Assembly (NCBI GenBank): GCA_021613335.1 | Contig: JAJTWR010000386.1 | Span: forward strand, 1-64,000 | Source: Whitmania pigra | Lineage: Eukaryota > Annelida > Clitellata > Hirudinida > Haemopidae | Length of the DNA stretch: 64,000 nt | Direction of reading: 5' to 3' | Shown here: positions 21,901 to 40,058 of the stretch, piece after piece | How positions within the stretch are numbered: the stretch's first letter is position 1 | Layout: each line of letters starts with the position of its first letter | Program-made: the position numbers and the translations under genes | Notes under the pieces: model-generated | Told to the model about the DNA's origin: nothing | The model's input: the letters and a program-made list of their open reading frames with translations, nothing else | Database searches by the model: none

Positions 21901-24540
21901 AAACTAAATGCAACATGACAATCTACTAATATTATATTACCATGTTTTGCGAAAAAAAGTGAAACCATGCATGCAATCAATCTCATAAAATCACTTTATT
22001 AGAGTTTGTCTTAATAATTCATCATAAATTTGTGCTATTACAATAAGTCATTAATTGGCAGTACTTTGCGGATTGGGAAAAATCATTGGCATCATAGGTT
22101 GAGTCATGTACGGATGAGGAACAAATTGAGGCATCATGAAGGGCATTCCAGAGTTCAACTGCTAAGGAATGAATTACAATAATTCATTAAACCAAATGCA
22201 TTGAATCCTACAAATCAGACCACATTCTCATCAAGATAAATGACTCTGAGATCACCAACGAAACACTTAACCAAATGACAGCAACTCAGGTGGGTAAAAA
22301 AAAGATTAAAACATTACATAATGACTTTAGAATCCAATAAGTTATAATAATAAGTGTATAATTAGTAACTCACATCATCAGCACCTCCTTTGATTTTGGT
22401 AGCAATGACTTCAGCATCTGGAAAGGACTCGTGGTCAAGTGCTCCCTGGAATACGTTGTCGATCCAATGGGTAGCATCCATGACGGGAATTGTGTCTGAT
22501 CTCAGTGATGCAGTTACGCTCTCATAGTCAGGTTGTCTAAATTATTTGTTAAATATTGATATAGGATTTTTAAGAATATAAACTTTAATAAAAGTTATAT
22601 TCTAAATTTAAATAGTGTTACTTCTGCTTCTTTTAACTTTCACTGAATTTCATGAATCTCGACAGATAATGAAATGACATTCTTACGATAGATATCATTT
22701 CATTAAATTTACAAATGATCAAACAACAAATAGCACCTCTGATTATATCTTTTTCCAGGAATGTTCTGCTCATTTTGAGAGTTGTGTCTTCCAGCATAAG
22801 GACTCCTTGGAACCACAGATGAGTGTTTGGTAGGTTCAGTGAGCAACAATCTCTTCTTCTGAATATTATGTGGACTGCAATGAAGAATTATCCTAGATTT
22901 AAGCAAGCTAAATGTAAGGGCAATACATTATTGTACTCATACATTCCTGAAACATGTAACATTTTCAATAATAATAAATATAATTGTTGGTGAATACTCT
23001 TAAATGTCTTGTTTCTTGAATTACTGATTTGTTGAAAAATATTGACAGAGTACATACTGCTCTCCGTCAATATATCTGCCCAAAGATGTCTTGGAGAATT
23101 TGGTGACCAAAAAGTTTGCAGGCTGAGAACAAAAGTTTGCAGGAACTTCAAGTTCTGAAATAAGGTCCATTACAAAATCATCACTCTGACATTCATAAAT
23201 TCCTTGCTGATCTCTGAGAGTCACTGTCCATCCTGAGGCATGATTGACAGGAATATTTCTGAATTCAGCAATCACTTTCAGTTTAATTAAATCTTTGTGT
23301 GATTTTATCTACATTACATCACTTCTGTGAATTAAAAAGAAAGTCACTTACTTTATATCTCTTAAGAGGGATGATGCAAATTCTTTAGCTAGTGTCCAGG
23401 AAGATACTTGTCCACAGCCAATGGTTTCTGTAATGCAGAAACTAAGCAAATGTAAACCAATTTTTATAAAATAGCATTTAAAATGACGTTAACCATCACT
23501 GAAGCTGCAGCTGAGGGCCATAAAGCAGCGATTCTGGTTTGCAAACTTCTCTAGCAAACATGGTGGATAATACCTCAGATATTCCTCTCCACTGGAACAA
23601 TTCTGCTGAAGTTTGTTAAGACAAAGCACTTCATAACCATCACCGGATGCAGTGGTCAGGTAGCTGTTGAAAATTAAGAATAACTTTCATTAAATAAAAA
23701 AATCTTGCTACATTTATACAATTACCTCAGAATGTAGTTTTGGAAGTTGAAACTCGGTTTCACACAACTTAAACAATCAGCTAGCAGCACCCAGGATATT
23801 TGATCGCAACCATTATTTACATTCGTCAAAACTTTAGCGCCAGCATTGGCAGACGCCAAAGGTCCAGGAGGCGGAGGTGGTGGCGGCGGAACTGGTGGCG
23901 CAAGAGATCCGAACGTCTTCCCAGACGTTTGACTAAGGATTTGCAAGATTATCTCGTCCCTTAATTCTTGGCAAGAAATACTTCTGCACGATATGTAATC
24001 GCTCCATAGGCGCTGTTCTGCTTGGTTCAAATTATTCCCTGTTGTTAGGACTACTACCTGCAATTGTATTTTAGTCGAATATATATAATAAATAGGACGT
24101 TAACAAGCACTCAAAATTTCTCACAATTTTAGAGACTTCCAAAGCCCCAAGAACGTGAGATTGAGGTAATTTTGATAAAAGCGGCTTTTTGGTTGGTTCT
24201 TCATAAAACTCAAAAGGTCCATTCTACATATTTTTATAGAAATTGTTTTAAAATGATGTTGCAAATAATTGTATATATTAATCTTCAAAAATTAATCTCG
24301 CCATATATTTGGAGATAAATTCAGAGAAAGGAAAAAGATCGGTATTTGGCAGCACATGCTGGCTATTAGTGGAGCCACACGGTTTTCCATCTGCTGGTTT
24401 AATATGATTCAGATTGTGTGGCTGTGGCCATTCTGAAATAATAAAAATTTTACAGATTTAAAGATATACTTAGCATATTCGCACTCTTTACCTGAGGCTT
24501 TTTTGATGAGAATCCGAATATCTGAGGGCAAGGTATCCAT
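15971..24540 (-). CDS. Motorless myosin XV-like MyTH4/FERM protein
   Basis: More than 30 short exons read from ATG at 24540 (MDTLPSDIRILIKK) to TAA at 15971 (GPIGFVQLIAEYVK), about 1,300-1,400 residues by rough count. In order: a MyTH4 domain (24492..23494; FPFSEFISKYM, KKPLLSKLPQ, CQELRDEIILQIL, FNFQNYIL) interrupted by a run of ten prolines; the YPPCLLEKF and GWTVTLRDQQGIYE segments that follow MyTH4 in myosin XV; a Pro/Lys linker with WPPPE-like KFIWPPENQEK; VDWVLEIKKEYFSPQEKLED, FYFSKVYPVK and a PH-like part; then a C-terminal FERM (KREILVEILPSVVDVLVFIC, MDLLYVQSISDYLCGYFMP, VEKYLPRNIW, KWPMFGSSFFQAK, RKITLWIGG). Myosin XV tails carry stereocilia or filopodia cargo. Here no motor, IQ, SH3 or second MyTH4 was found, and only 1.4 kb separates the start from the next gene. 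Confidence 0.82.
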
Positions 24541-25951
24541 TTTGGTTAGAATCAGAATGCTGTTGACAAAAGGTTAATGTATTTGGATGAATAAAGAGTT
24601 ATCAAGCCTATTGATGGATTCGTTGCTTGGATAGCAGCGCCCATCAAGTGTTTGAAGTGTATTAGCTTGCGAGGCAAATATTTTTCAGGTGTGATAGGCA
24701 CTTGTCCACTTATTACAGATATAGCTGTTCATAAGTGCGTCATTTTTAGCTTAGTCTTTCTATGAAAAGAATTATATACAAACATCTTTTCGTCCCGAAA
24801 AAATAATTATTTGTAAAGTTCATGCCACATGTTAAAAATTTTAGTAGCTTCTCGACTAGTCATTAATTTCATCCGAAGAAGAGACATTTAATTTTGCTGC
24901 CGAATGAATGTTGAGCTCTGCTTCACAGCTGAAGTTTCACAGCTCACTTTTGCAGTAAAAGAGGTAAATGACATTTAATTCCCAAAAGCGGAATCGTGAG
25001 TTATAAACGTGAAAAATACTCATTTATGCAGAGATAATAGCAGTAAATTGGTATATCGAAAAAGAATTTATATTATATTGTCAGGCTCATCATTCAGAGG
25101 AAGGGCAGTGGGTGAAAAAATAGGACATTTTGAGGTTTGAGCGAGGACTTGCTTCTTTCATGAGAATTGTTGAGTCTCAGAATGAAACCATGGTAGACAA
25201 GCTAAATCATCGCAATTTGTATGTTTCCTCGTTAAGCAATACCCTTTTCCATAGTTATTCATTTAAAGATTAATATCAATTTGTCATTAATGCGTATTTT
25301 ATTCCTGAAAGACATAAGAAGGGTAATCAATAAATATCGATTAATGTAAATATTTCGCTAACACGTATTTTATCCCTGAATGTTACTTGGGCAAAAGAAG
25401 GGTAATCAATGAATATCGATTTCCAGCTTACAAGTATAAGTTAAAAACTATATTTAACTTTTAGATTAAATTTAGAAAACATGTACAATTTTTGCTACAT
25501 AAACAAATTTATTATTGATAGAAGATGCTGAAAACCATACTTTGACAATGCATTTCTCAAGATGGGTTCTCGCGCTTTGTAATCGCCGACTCACACCGAA
25601 ACAAACAGGTTGAGCAAATGATACCTCGATCTCAGCCTGGATGTTATGCGAATTTTATTTTTGTTTATCTTTTTGTAGTTTAAATTCAGTATAAATATCA
25701 TGTTATCATGTAATTTTTTGTTAGTTAAATTACATCCTGCTGAAGTTTATTCTACATCTGCATAAAATAAGAAGAAATAACAATAAGTTAATGAAAAATT
25801 GTTTGGCTACAAGTGAATTGTGGCATTTGTTTTGAACTGATGTAAAACACCATTTACCAGTAATTAAACTTTTTATTACTTGCCAGGAAAGTATGGGTAT
25901 AAGTCCTCAAACACAGATCCGCATTATACATTCAATTTTTTTATTTTCCAG
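24541..25951. promoter_or_regulatory. Shared upstream region of the myosin-tail gene and GALNT
   Basis: The two genes start in opposite directions with 1.4 kb between the start codons. A ttttattttccag acceptor just before the GALNT ATG (25938-25951) shows that GALNT has at least one non-coding 5' exon here. A duplicated block lies at 25290-25422. No core promoter element is clear. Confidence 0.5.
25290..25422. repeat. Imperfect tandem duplication, unit about 75 bp
   Basis: Both units begin cgtatttta(t)tccctgaa-like and end agaagggtaatcaat(a/g)aatatcgatt. The first unit is about 25290-25345, the second about 25363-25422. The unit ends in a palindromic atcgat. Confidence 0.65.
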
Positions 25952-28900
25952 ATGCTTAGGAAGACTAGGAGATTGCTTATCAAGGTTGCATTTGTTGGAA
26001 CTTTCTTCTGGATAGCATGTTTGATCATTTTGCGGATTCAGTCTAGCATTATTGTGGAAAAAGAAATAAATCCTTCATTAACAAAAAGACCAGGATTAGA
26101 TTATGGCAATTTGGCATCATATAGCTTGAACTCCAGGGATGCAGAACTGCAACGCAGGTTTATCAAGGGTCATAAACTGCTAAACGAGGCTCAAAGTTTA
26201 GGTTTCACAATTAGAAATAATGACAAAAAATTGGAAAATGTCATTGAATATGAAAGCTTGGATAATGAAACAAAGGCCCTCATTGGCAAGGGTCTTATAC
26301 ATCCCAAGTGGGAATTATTCACTCCTGAAGAACCAGAATATCCCAATGCACCAGGTATGAATGGCTTCATTTGTCAATTCAAAATAATATTTAATTATTA
26401 GTTTCAAATATTTTCTATTGAAATTGAGTTGATTTTCTCTCCATGTCATGTGTGTTATAATTATAAATCTGCACTTTCCAATTTTTGTGGGATTTACCAT
26501 CATGATAATTTTTTTCAAAGGCATGTGTTCATTACAATTTCTCAGGTGAACATGGGATTGCTTACATTGTAAATGCCTCGTTACTGACGCCAGATGAAAA
26601 ACTAAAGTACGACAAGTCGTGGAAAGAAAATGCTTTCAATGGCTATGCAAGCGACAGAATTTCTTTGCACAGAAGCCTCACTGATCCAAGAGACGAGCTG
26701 TAAGATTGCACTAATTTGTGTTTAAAGTGAAATGGATTAGTAATTAATTATTTACTTTTTTGTTTATATATTTATTTTTATTATATATTTGTTTATATAT
26801 TTATTTATATCTAAATAAACAACTTTGAATGCAATGTACCATGTCAGATGCAAGGAAGAAGATTACACCGATGTCCGGATCGACACATCCGTCATCATCA
26901 TCTTCCACAACGAGGATTGGAACGTTCTTCTGAGAACCGTTCACAGTGTCTTTGATAGGTCTCCTCCGAAACTGATCAAAGAAATCATCCTTGTGGATGA
27001 CTTTTCCGACAGAGGTAGGAAACAGACATTGTTTTCGTTATTAGTAACTATTTATAATTTAAGTCTCGTTGAAATAATTCGAGGTCAGTTGAATTGATCG
27101 TTATTCTTTTGGGTAGTGACTCTTGTGATGAGATTAGGATTTGCACTCCTAATGGAGTCAAAGTGAGATCCTTGACAACTGGGCTACAAATAGCCAGCCT
27201 AGTTTCTGTTGCATTGGTTAATGCATAAGTGCAAGTTTATCTTTTATAGTAATAATTATTTTTACTTATTATCTTGCACTATAGTTAATTATTATGAATT
27301 GGTCAAGTTTAATTATTATTATTGTTGTTGTTGTTGCTGTTGTTACTCTTATCTGTCAATTGTTGTTATTATTGTTATTATTATCTACACTTACATTGCA
27401 GATCATTTGGGTGTTCAGCTGGACAGGTACATGTCCCAGTTCAGCAAAGTGAAAATCCTCAGAGCCAGCAAGAGGCAGGGCTTAATCAGGGCACGACTCA
27501 TCGGTGCAGCCAAGGCAACCGGAGACGTCCTTACATTTCTCGATTCTCACTGCGAATGCACGAAAGGCAAGTCCAACTTTTGCATGTCGTCATCACCTAG
27601 CTAAGAAATAGTTAAATAAACAAGGAAGTCAGTTATCAGATCTTTAAGATTGATGATACGTGCGTTTGTAGAGCACCATAAATTATCTTGTATTACCTTT
27701 TTTTTTGATATATAATCTCTAACATCACATTATTTTTAAATGATTTTTTGATCCTTAATAACTTCATTTCGTGCTCAAACAGGATGGTTGCAGCCTCTTT
27801 TGAAAAGAATCCAGGAAGACGAGACGCACATCGTGACTCCGGTCATTGATGTCATTGACGAAGGAAACTTTAAGTATTTGTTTGGCCCAGCCTCCATCAC
27901 CAACCTAGGTGGATTTGATTGGAGTCTTCAATTCACTTGGCACGCCATTCCCCACAATGTCGCTGCTAAAAGAAAAAGCGAAATTGAACCTCTCAGGTAG
28001 TTCTGTAGACCGCGAAGGTGTTGTCGAGTAAATGATTTTTTTTATGAAATAAACTGCCACTTGCGGTAATTTTATCTTATTTATTTTAAGTATTACATTT
28101 TTAATTTTTACTATTTTAGTATAATTAGTAATTATCAAAAATTGACTTTGAAAACTTTAAAAGTTCCAAGCAGGTTTATTCAATTTTAAGGATAAGGATT
28201 TTACCCATCATCAGAATTATTATCTTTATCTTAATTATTAGTTGTGCAGGGAGATTTGTTGAGACTTAAAAGGACGCAAAGATCGTCTTCAGCTCTTACG
28301 TCATTGATTGATTTTTGAATTTTTTGTTTTAAATTCCACTTTTTTGTTAATTTTCAGGAGCCCAACCATGGCAGGGGGATTGTTTTCAATAAGCAGGACA
28401 TATTTTGAGAGAATCGGGGCTTATGATCCCGGCATGGAAGTCTGGGGAGGTGAAAACCTGGAGCTGTCGTTCAGGGTGGGCAACTGAAACTTTCACTTAG
28501 TAATATGTAAATACGTATTGTGTCTGCATGTCAATGGATCTATCGAATTTTGTTTCATTTAAGATATAATTTCATTTAATATGTTATCGATAATTTTTTT
28601 TATTAAATGCTGATTAATTTAAAAACATTATTAATTTATTATTTTAAGTTTTTGAAAATACTTCAACAAGAGGCAGCGACAAGTAATAGATGAATGTGAA
28701 ATCAAAATATAATAAAATCACACTCAAAGATGCCTTAAACAACTTTTACTAAATTTGTTGCATATTTGAAGATATGGATGTGTGGGGGATCTCTGGAGAT
28801 AATCCAGTGCTCGCACGTCGGCCACGTGTTCCGGAAAAGAAGTCCCTACAAGTGGACAGTGGCAGATGCTGTCAGGAGGAACTCCGTAAGAACTGCCCTG

Positions 28901-30289
28901 GTATGGATGGACGACTATAGCAAGTATTACTTCCAAAAGATCTCCCACCACCTGGTATTTTAATATTAAGTTATGCTCTTATAAATTAACTATTATTATT
29001 ATTATTATTACTATAACTAACTAATTAATGTTTTAGACCGAGTCATTAATAATATAAACATAGCAATTATTATGATGAACACCTTGTTATAATACATTCA
29101 GCATCACAGATATGGAAAAGTGCTTCAGCAGAAGTTTAAAACGTTATGTGAATTCATTTTGATTCAGGGAGATTATGGTGATATATCAGAACGAGTTGCT
29201 CTCAGGAAAAGTCTGCAATGCAAGTCATTCCAGTGGTATTTGGATAACATTTATCCAGAGCAGTTTGTTCCTGGCAATTCCTTTGCAATCGGAGAGGTGA
29301 ACATATTCAGAAAATCTTAAACACGAACATAGAACTATTAACTTTTTAAGCCACATGTGTGTTCCAAATTTTAAAGCATTTTAAAATTTGACCTCATCAG
29401 ACAGATCATATAAATGTTAAATTGCAATTGTAATTGTTTTCTGCTGTTGCTCACAGATCAAATCAAAGCTTGTTGATCCAAAAAGCAGAGAGCCTGTGTG
29501 CCTTGAGGCAACATTCGCGAAAGCGAGTGATGAAACCTTAGTCAAAGCATCCGCTTGCTTTGGACATCGCCCTTCGCAGGTAATTTGGCACCGGCAATAC
29601 TTTTTGGAGAGTAAGATATTGGCACATAATGTAGCGCTGAATCTGTCTCATCAGTTTTAGTTTATTTATTAGTGCCATTATTGTTTTTTAGGCTTAATTT
29701 AAAATTTTATTTTAGGCTCCTTGCATTTTATTAATTTCGTTTTAAATCATCCATTTGTCATTCTCAGATGTGGTACCTGACAAAAACGAATGAAATCTAT
29801 GTGGAGAACTCCGAGGGAGCCTGCCTGGATTATGCTGGGAATGGTGTGAAAATATTTCCTTGCCACGGGCTGAAAGGAAATCAGGAATGGCAATACAAAC
29901 CAGTGAGAAACATAGACTATCATTCTCGTTTTTTAATTGTAATTAGAACTATCCATTATCTATCTAAACCTGCCCCCCAAATATAGTTGTATGACTTCAT
30001 TTATTCATTATCATTTGATTGATGTTTAGATATTCAGCCAATTAATATGATAATCCATTCACGAAGAATATTCATCATTTGGCATATTAAACTGCCGGTT
30101 ACCATTCTCAAACGACATTCTCAAGCAGTTCGAAATACTTTCCAGGACCAAACAATCTACCACGTTATCACCAGATTGTGCCTTACAATTTACAAAAACC
30201 TAAAGACACTGGAAATGGAGAAGTGCATGGGCGCAGACAACCAAGTCTGGCAATGGAGGAGAAACACTCCAACGATCACAAAGGAGTGA
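25952..30289 (+). CDS. Polypeptide N-acetylgalactosaminyltransferase (GALNT/pgant)
   Basis: This Golgi type II enzyme starts mucin-type O-glycosylation by moving GalNAc from UDP-GalNAc to Ser/Thr. Eleven exons join in phase to 644 codons: 25952-26354, 26546-26699, 26848-27014, 27402-27566, 27783-27996, 28358-28475, 28772-28954, 29168-29296, 29457-29579, 29768-29902 and 30146-30289. The protein has a short cytoplasmic end ([11 protein letters not shown]) and a membrane anchor at residues 12-30. It then has the GT-A core with [20 protein letters not shown], the metal-binding DSH in [12 protein letters not shown], the Gal/GalNAc-T motif [15 protein letters not shown] and [20 protein letters not shown], and a C-terminal ricin-type lectin domain with CLDY, GNQEWQY and DNQVWQW. 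The intron after 27566 has a GC donor (AAAG then gcaagt). Length and domains are normal for the family; the paralogue cannot be named safely. Confidence 0.95.
27311..27342. repeat. Microsatellite (ATT)n then (GTT)n
   Basis: A trinucleotide run in a GALNT intron, just before the exon at 27402. It creates a spurious Leu/Cys-rich open frame. Confidence 0.8.
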
Positions 30290-30541
30290 AGCACTCAAAT
30301 TGAAATGTCACTTGCGCATCAAAATTTCCACTCGGCTGCCTCGAATGTCAGATACCTAAGAGCCCAAAAGCAAACGATGTACCTTAGTTTTGTTATTTGC
30401 ATTTCCATCTTACCTCAATTCGCTCAAGCATCCGCGGAACTCAATTTCAACAAGGTCTCTTGCCAAGATGGATCTCTTTTGTGTTATCACCCTTGCACTC
30501 ATTCATTTATTTTGTCAATTGAGTTGATTAAGTTGCATTTG

Positions 30542-30547
30542 AATAAA
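30542..30547 (+). terminator. Polyadenylation signal of GALNT
   Basis: AATAAA, followed by two further close copies, lies 253 bases after the GALNT stop and before the convergent Piwi gene. Confidence 0.5.
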
Positions 30548-30999
30548 AAATAAAATAAAAAAATATATAATTAAAAAACAACATGACTCTATATAAATTA
30601 CACAGGACCCAAATAATGTCAATATTTTAAGCATTTAATGCCTTTTTAAATTGAATTGTTCAACTGTTATTGTTAATGATTTATTCGGAAAGCAATTCAG
30701 CATGTTAGTTATTTCAACACAAATCAAGATACTTAAATAGATGTTTCATGCCTGGAAATAAACACGATCTGCATTTTAATGGTGTCCTGGTTGAAGCTAA
30801 TGAAATTGGGTTCTCAACTTTTATTTACATCAAAAAGAGCTTCACAAATGTATGACAAGATTGTTAGACAAGCAAATGTATTAGGCATGCATTCTCTTGC
30901 CATCCACATACAAACATCTTATGCTGAGTATGCATTCTATAGCAAACAATTTGCCCTTTGTTAAAACCAAAGCTGACTAAAGGAAATACAATTTTTCAC
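30548..30999. other. Convergent intergenic region / Piwi 3' UTR
   Basis: It separates the 3' ends of GALNT and the Piwi gene. The 61-codon plus-strand frame at 30779 has no recognisable similarity. Confidence 0.45.
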
Positions 31000-36517
<5,518 letters not shown>

Positions 36518-37360
36518 GTTCCTTGAGAAATGGATTAAACAATCGCAATCAATTACTGCTAAAAACCGATGTGAATTGTAGCACGTTAGCTTAGTTAGTA
36601 ACTAAGTAATTTCTCTTTACTTTAGCCTAACACATCTGCCGAATCTGATAAACTTAATGATAATATCCTTTTAATGTGGTAATGCATATTTATAGGCCCG
36701 AGGAGTTATAAACCCTCGACACAAGGAAATTGAACGTAAAAGTTCTTTTGCAGATCATGGTTGTATAAAGTTAACAAACCTTTAACGCTCAAAGAATGTC
36801 CCTACTAATTTAAGCTAAAACCGTGAACCAAATCTTATTGTTCAGAGAGCGCGCCATCAAGTTGTTACATTACAAAAAGAAGTTAATGAATTGCCGTTAT
36901 ATTAAGTAAGAGTTCATTTTACATTTAAAATAAATGTTTATACAAAATAATCGTAATTTGTCAATTAATAAAGTTAATCACATTACTTGTAATTAATACT
37001 TAATACCATATTCTTTTACGTGTTTATTTTTATAATTAAAAGTGTACTTTAAAGTATATGACTTTTCATATTGATTTCGCTCTATTTTTTATATAATAAA
37101 TTTCTACCTTAACAATTTCCTACTTGTTGCAATGTGTCGTCGATTAGCAAAACTGACAATAGAGACGCAACAACCGTTTACGCAAACGTTTGAACTCAGG
37201 CAAGATCACAAAAAGCAATAACAGCTAAGAACTAGGAACATTGGTACGAGGGCCTTTAACACGATGCTCCGATCATCCGGCTAATACTTATCAGCTCATA
37301 AAATATAACCTTTCGTTTGTGTTACTCATTTCATGTTTTATTTTTTTCGTTATTTTGTAG
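36518..37360. other. Upstream region of the Piwi gene
   Basis: No gene is seen. It must hold the Piwi promoter. The sequence is AT-rich with no clear core element. Confidence 0.45.
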
Positions 37361-40058
37361 AACTTGTCACTCGGAATCTATATCTGCTCGATGTTGTCTG
37401 CTGTGTATTCCCCAACCTTGGCTGACTTGCTGCAAACTGAGAAATAATGGTAGTAAGAGCCGGTCAGGAAGCTCAAAATATTTCAAGTTAGGCACAAATC
37501 CCCTGGCATCCTTTATGAAATGAATTAAACACATATAGTACTCGATTAGGATCACTTATCTTCACTTTAAACTTTTAATTGGTCATAATTATTACCTCAT
37601 AAGACCTTAAACGATTAGGTTAATTGTTTATTTCTAACATAGAAATGCTTAAAGCTATCAAATTGGTCAGGATGTGCCATGAGGACTCAACAAAATGTAT
37701 TGGAAGGACCCTAAACTGCAAATAGAAACATGCTTTAAAGAGTATTTCATATTAGACAATAATTGTTATAAAAAGTTAGTTTATGTATATACATTTATGA
37801 TTATTAAACAGTTAAAATGTTTGTATTAGTCAGAATTGTGGCAAAACGACTTTAAATAAATTGAAACAAACCTACAAGTTGTAGTTTATATTGATTTGAA
37901 AAACACATCACTACAGCTGTTCACGGCCATCAGTTGTTGAAATTAGATTTGCATTCTAATCAGAAATCCTTTATAGGACCGTGAGTAAAACTCGAAAAAA
38001 GAAAACATTTGATAATTGTAAAGATACGTTGACCAGGAAGCATAAAATTGATTGCCTAAAAGTGGAACTAAATTTAAGATGTCATCCTCCACGTGAGTTG
38101 TAAAAGCGACGCATGGATACATAGAGCGACGGACCACGTTGTCATCGCACCACTCCACACAAGCAAGCGAAATTAATAAACGAGGAAGGAAAAAGCTCTT
38201 CAAGACTCCAAAATTTGGAGATGATGGAATTTATTAAAAGACTAGCTAAGAAAGGCAGAGTATCTTGAACAACTTTAAAGCGGCAATTTATACGAGTTCA
38301 CCATATAAATTTTCAAAATCCTAACTCATTAAAATGACCTCAATCAATGACAAATGTTTGCCTCCAAGCCATCATATGCAAAATTCTCTTGAAATGTTGG
38401 CTATTAATATTAGAGAAAAAAAAATCTAAAAAGCCAATCAACTATCATGCTCTATTTAAAATTTCCTAAGCATAAATGTAAGGATACATAGAGACAAGAG
38501 AAATTCTTGAGAACATTCTTCTCAACAAATCCTTCAAAGGGAGTCAAAAATCAGGCAATCACTTGAGGGGGGGGAGTAGTCTTTGAGGAACTGAGACTTT
38601 AGTGAATTAAGAACAATTTCTTTAACATCATGAAGTTGGACAAAAATAAATTCGTTGGTTCATTCAAAGGAAACTTGAAGGAGCAACAACATTGCATTGA
38701 AAACAGAAAATAGAATCTAAGCAAAAGGTTTTAAATTGTTTTTTTATAATTTTGATACTTTATGAGACCGGCGAAAGTGCTCTAGCAAACAATTATTGCC
38801 CGTTATAATGTTTTGAAGACCATCTCGGACCAACTGAAACTCGGAATCCAAAACTTACGATGCAAGATACCAAAAATGAGAAAAATCACCCAACTCAAAA
38901 TTAAGGAGGTGAGCACGAGGAAAGGAATTTTGAGCAGATAAGGAGACCGATGAAAAGTGTGCCGAGGTAATAATCAAAAAATAAATATCAAAAACGTGGA
39001 ACAAAATGATCATCACCGTAGAACTATTACCTGTTATTGGTTAAATTTACATTTGGTCGCAATTTAAAGTGACATCGGGACCTCACATATTTCGGCAGGG
39101 GCGCGGACAATGAGATAAAAGCTTGAAAGATGAAAATAAAAACCAACATCATGCATATGAATACGAAGTGAATTATAATTTTCTTTAGTCACTTAGTAGC
39201 ATGCCACAGTTCAGACTTGAAACTTAAGAGATTACTATGGCTGAAAAATATAGCAAAGAATGAATGCCGTAAAATGATTATTGAAGGATGATGATCCCAA
39301 AGAAATTTCAACAAATTACATTTCTGACAAACATAAGGAAACAGAAAGAAAACATAACTAGGCAGAACTTCTCCTTGTTCAGAAAGAAATCTAAGATCCT
39401 AATTAAACATAAATGAAGCTTTGCAGTTTTTTGGGGATAAAAGAAAATCTTTGAATGTTTGAAACATCCTCAATAAATAATTATTATAACATTATTCTAA
39501 ATCAACCAACAAAGTCAACCCAATGTAAGAACCCATATGTGGGGCGACCTGTTTAGCATATTACATTTGTGCAGCACACCAATTATCTTAAAAATAGAGC
39601 AAATTCAAAAAATTCATTCTAATATTAGGTTCAAAGGGCATAAAGAAAAAACATAAAGCTTTTAAGCGATGTTGATACCAACTATTGGCTTCCAAGCACT
39701 TCCACAGAAAGTAAACACATGCATGCTAGGTTGATGATGGATGCAGTGATGTTCTAACTAAGTTAGTGAGGATTGAATATTGGCATCAAAGGTTGGTTAC
39801 AATAGCTCAAGACCATTTTCATCATCCTTGTAGAAATCATCACAAAGGACATTGTGGAACATTCAATGATCACTTATGAATGAATTTAGTCAGGTGTATC
39901 TGATAAGCAAAGACGAATATCCCTCGTGTTATGTACATGCATTTTGTGACCGATTATTGTTTTGAGATGCATATATACAACAAAGAAGAGCAAAGCATGA
40001 AACACATTACTCCACATACTTTAAAATACATGCCCCGAGGATTACTATCGACCTTCTG
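37361..40058. other. Long stretch without a supported gene
   Basis: Two minus-strand open frames (37367-37555 and 37943-38203) could be exons but show no domain I recognise and no clear splice context. The base composition is a little less AT-rich than typical introns here. It may be a long 3' UTR of the minus-strand coding exon ending at 40059. Confidence 0.4.

Noticed and set aside
27209..27604. 131-codon frame with a Cys run in GALNT
   Set aside because: Its first half is a translated microsatellite in an intron; only the part after 27402 is exon.
29100..29167. Possible GALNT exon start with [11 protein letters not shown]
   Set aside because: Family alignment demands HHL followed directly by GDYGD, which uses the acceptor at 29167.
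30779..30964. 61-codon plus-strand frame between GALNT and Piwi
   Set aside because: No similarity, no splice context, and it lies between convergent 3' ends.
37367..38203. Two minus-strand frames (62 and 86 codons) as exons of a gene
   Set aside because: I found no joining splice signals and no domain. Kept only as an unexplained region.
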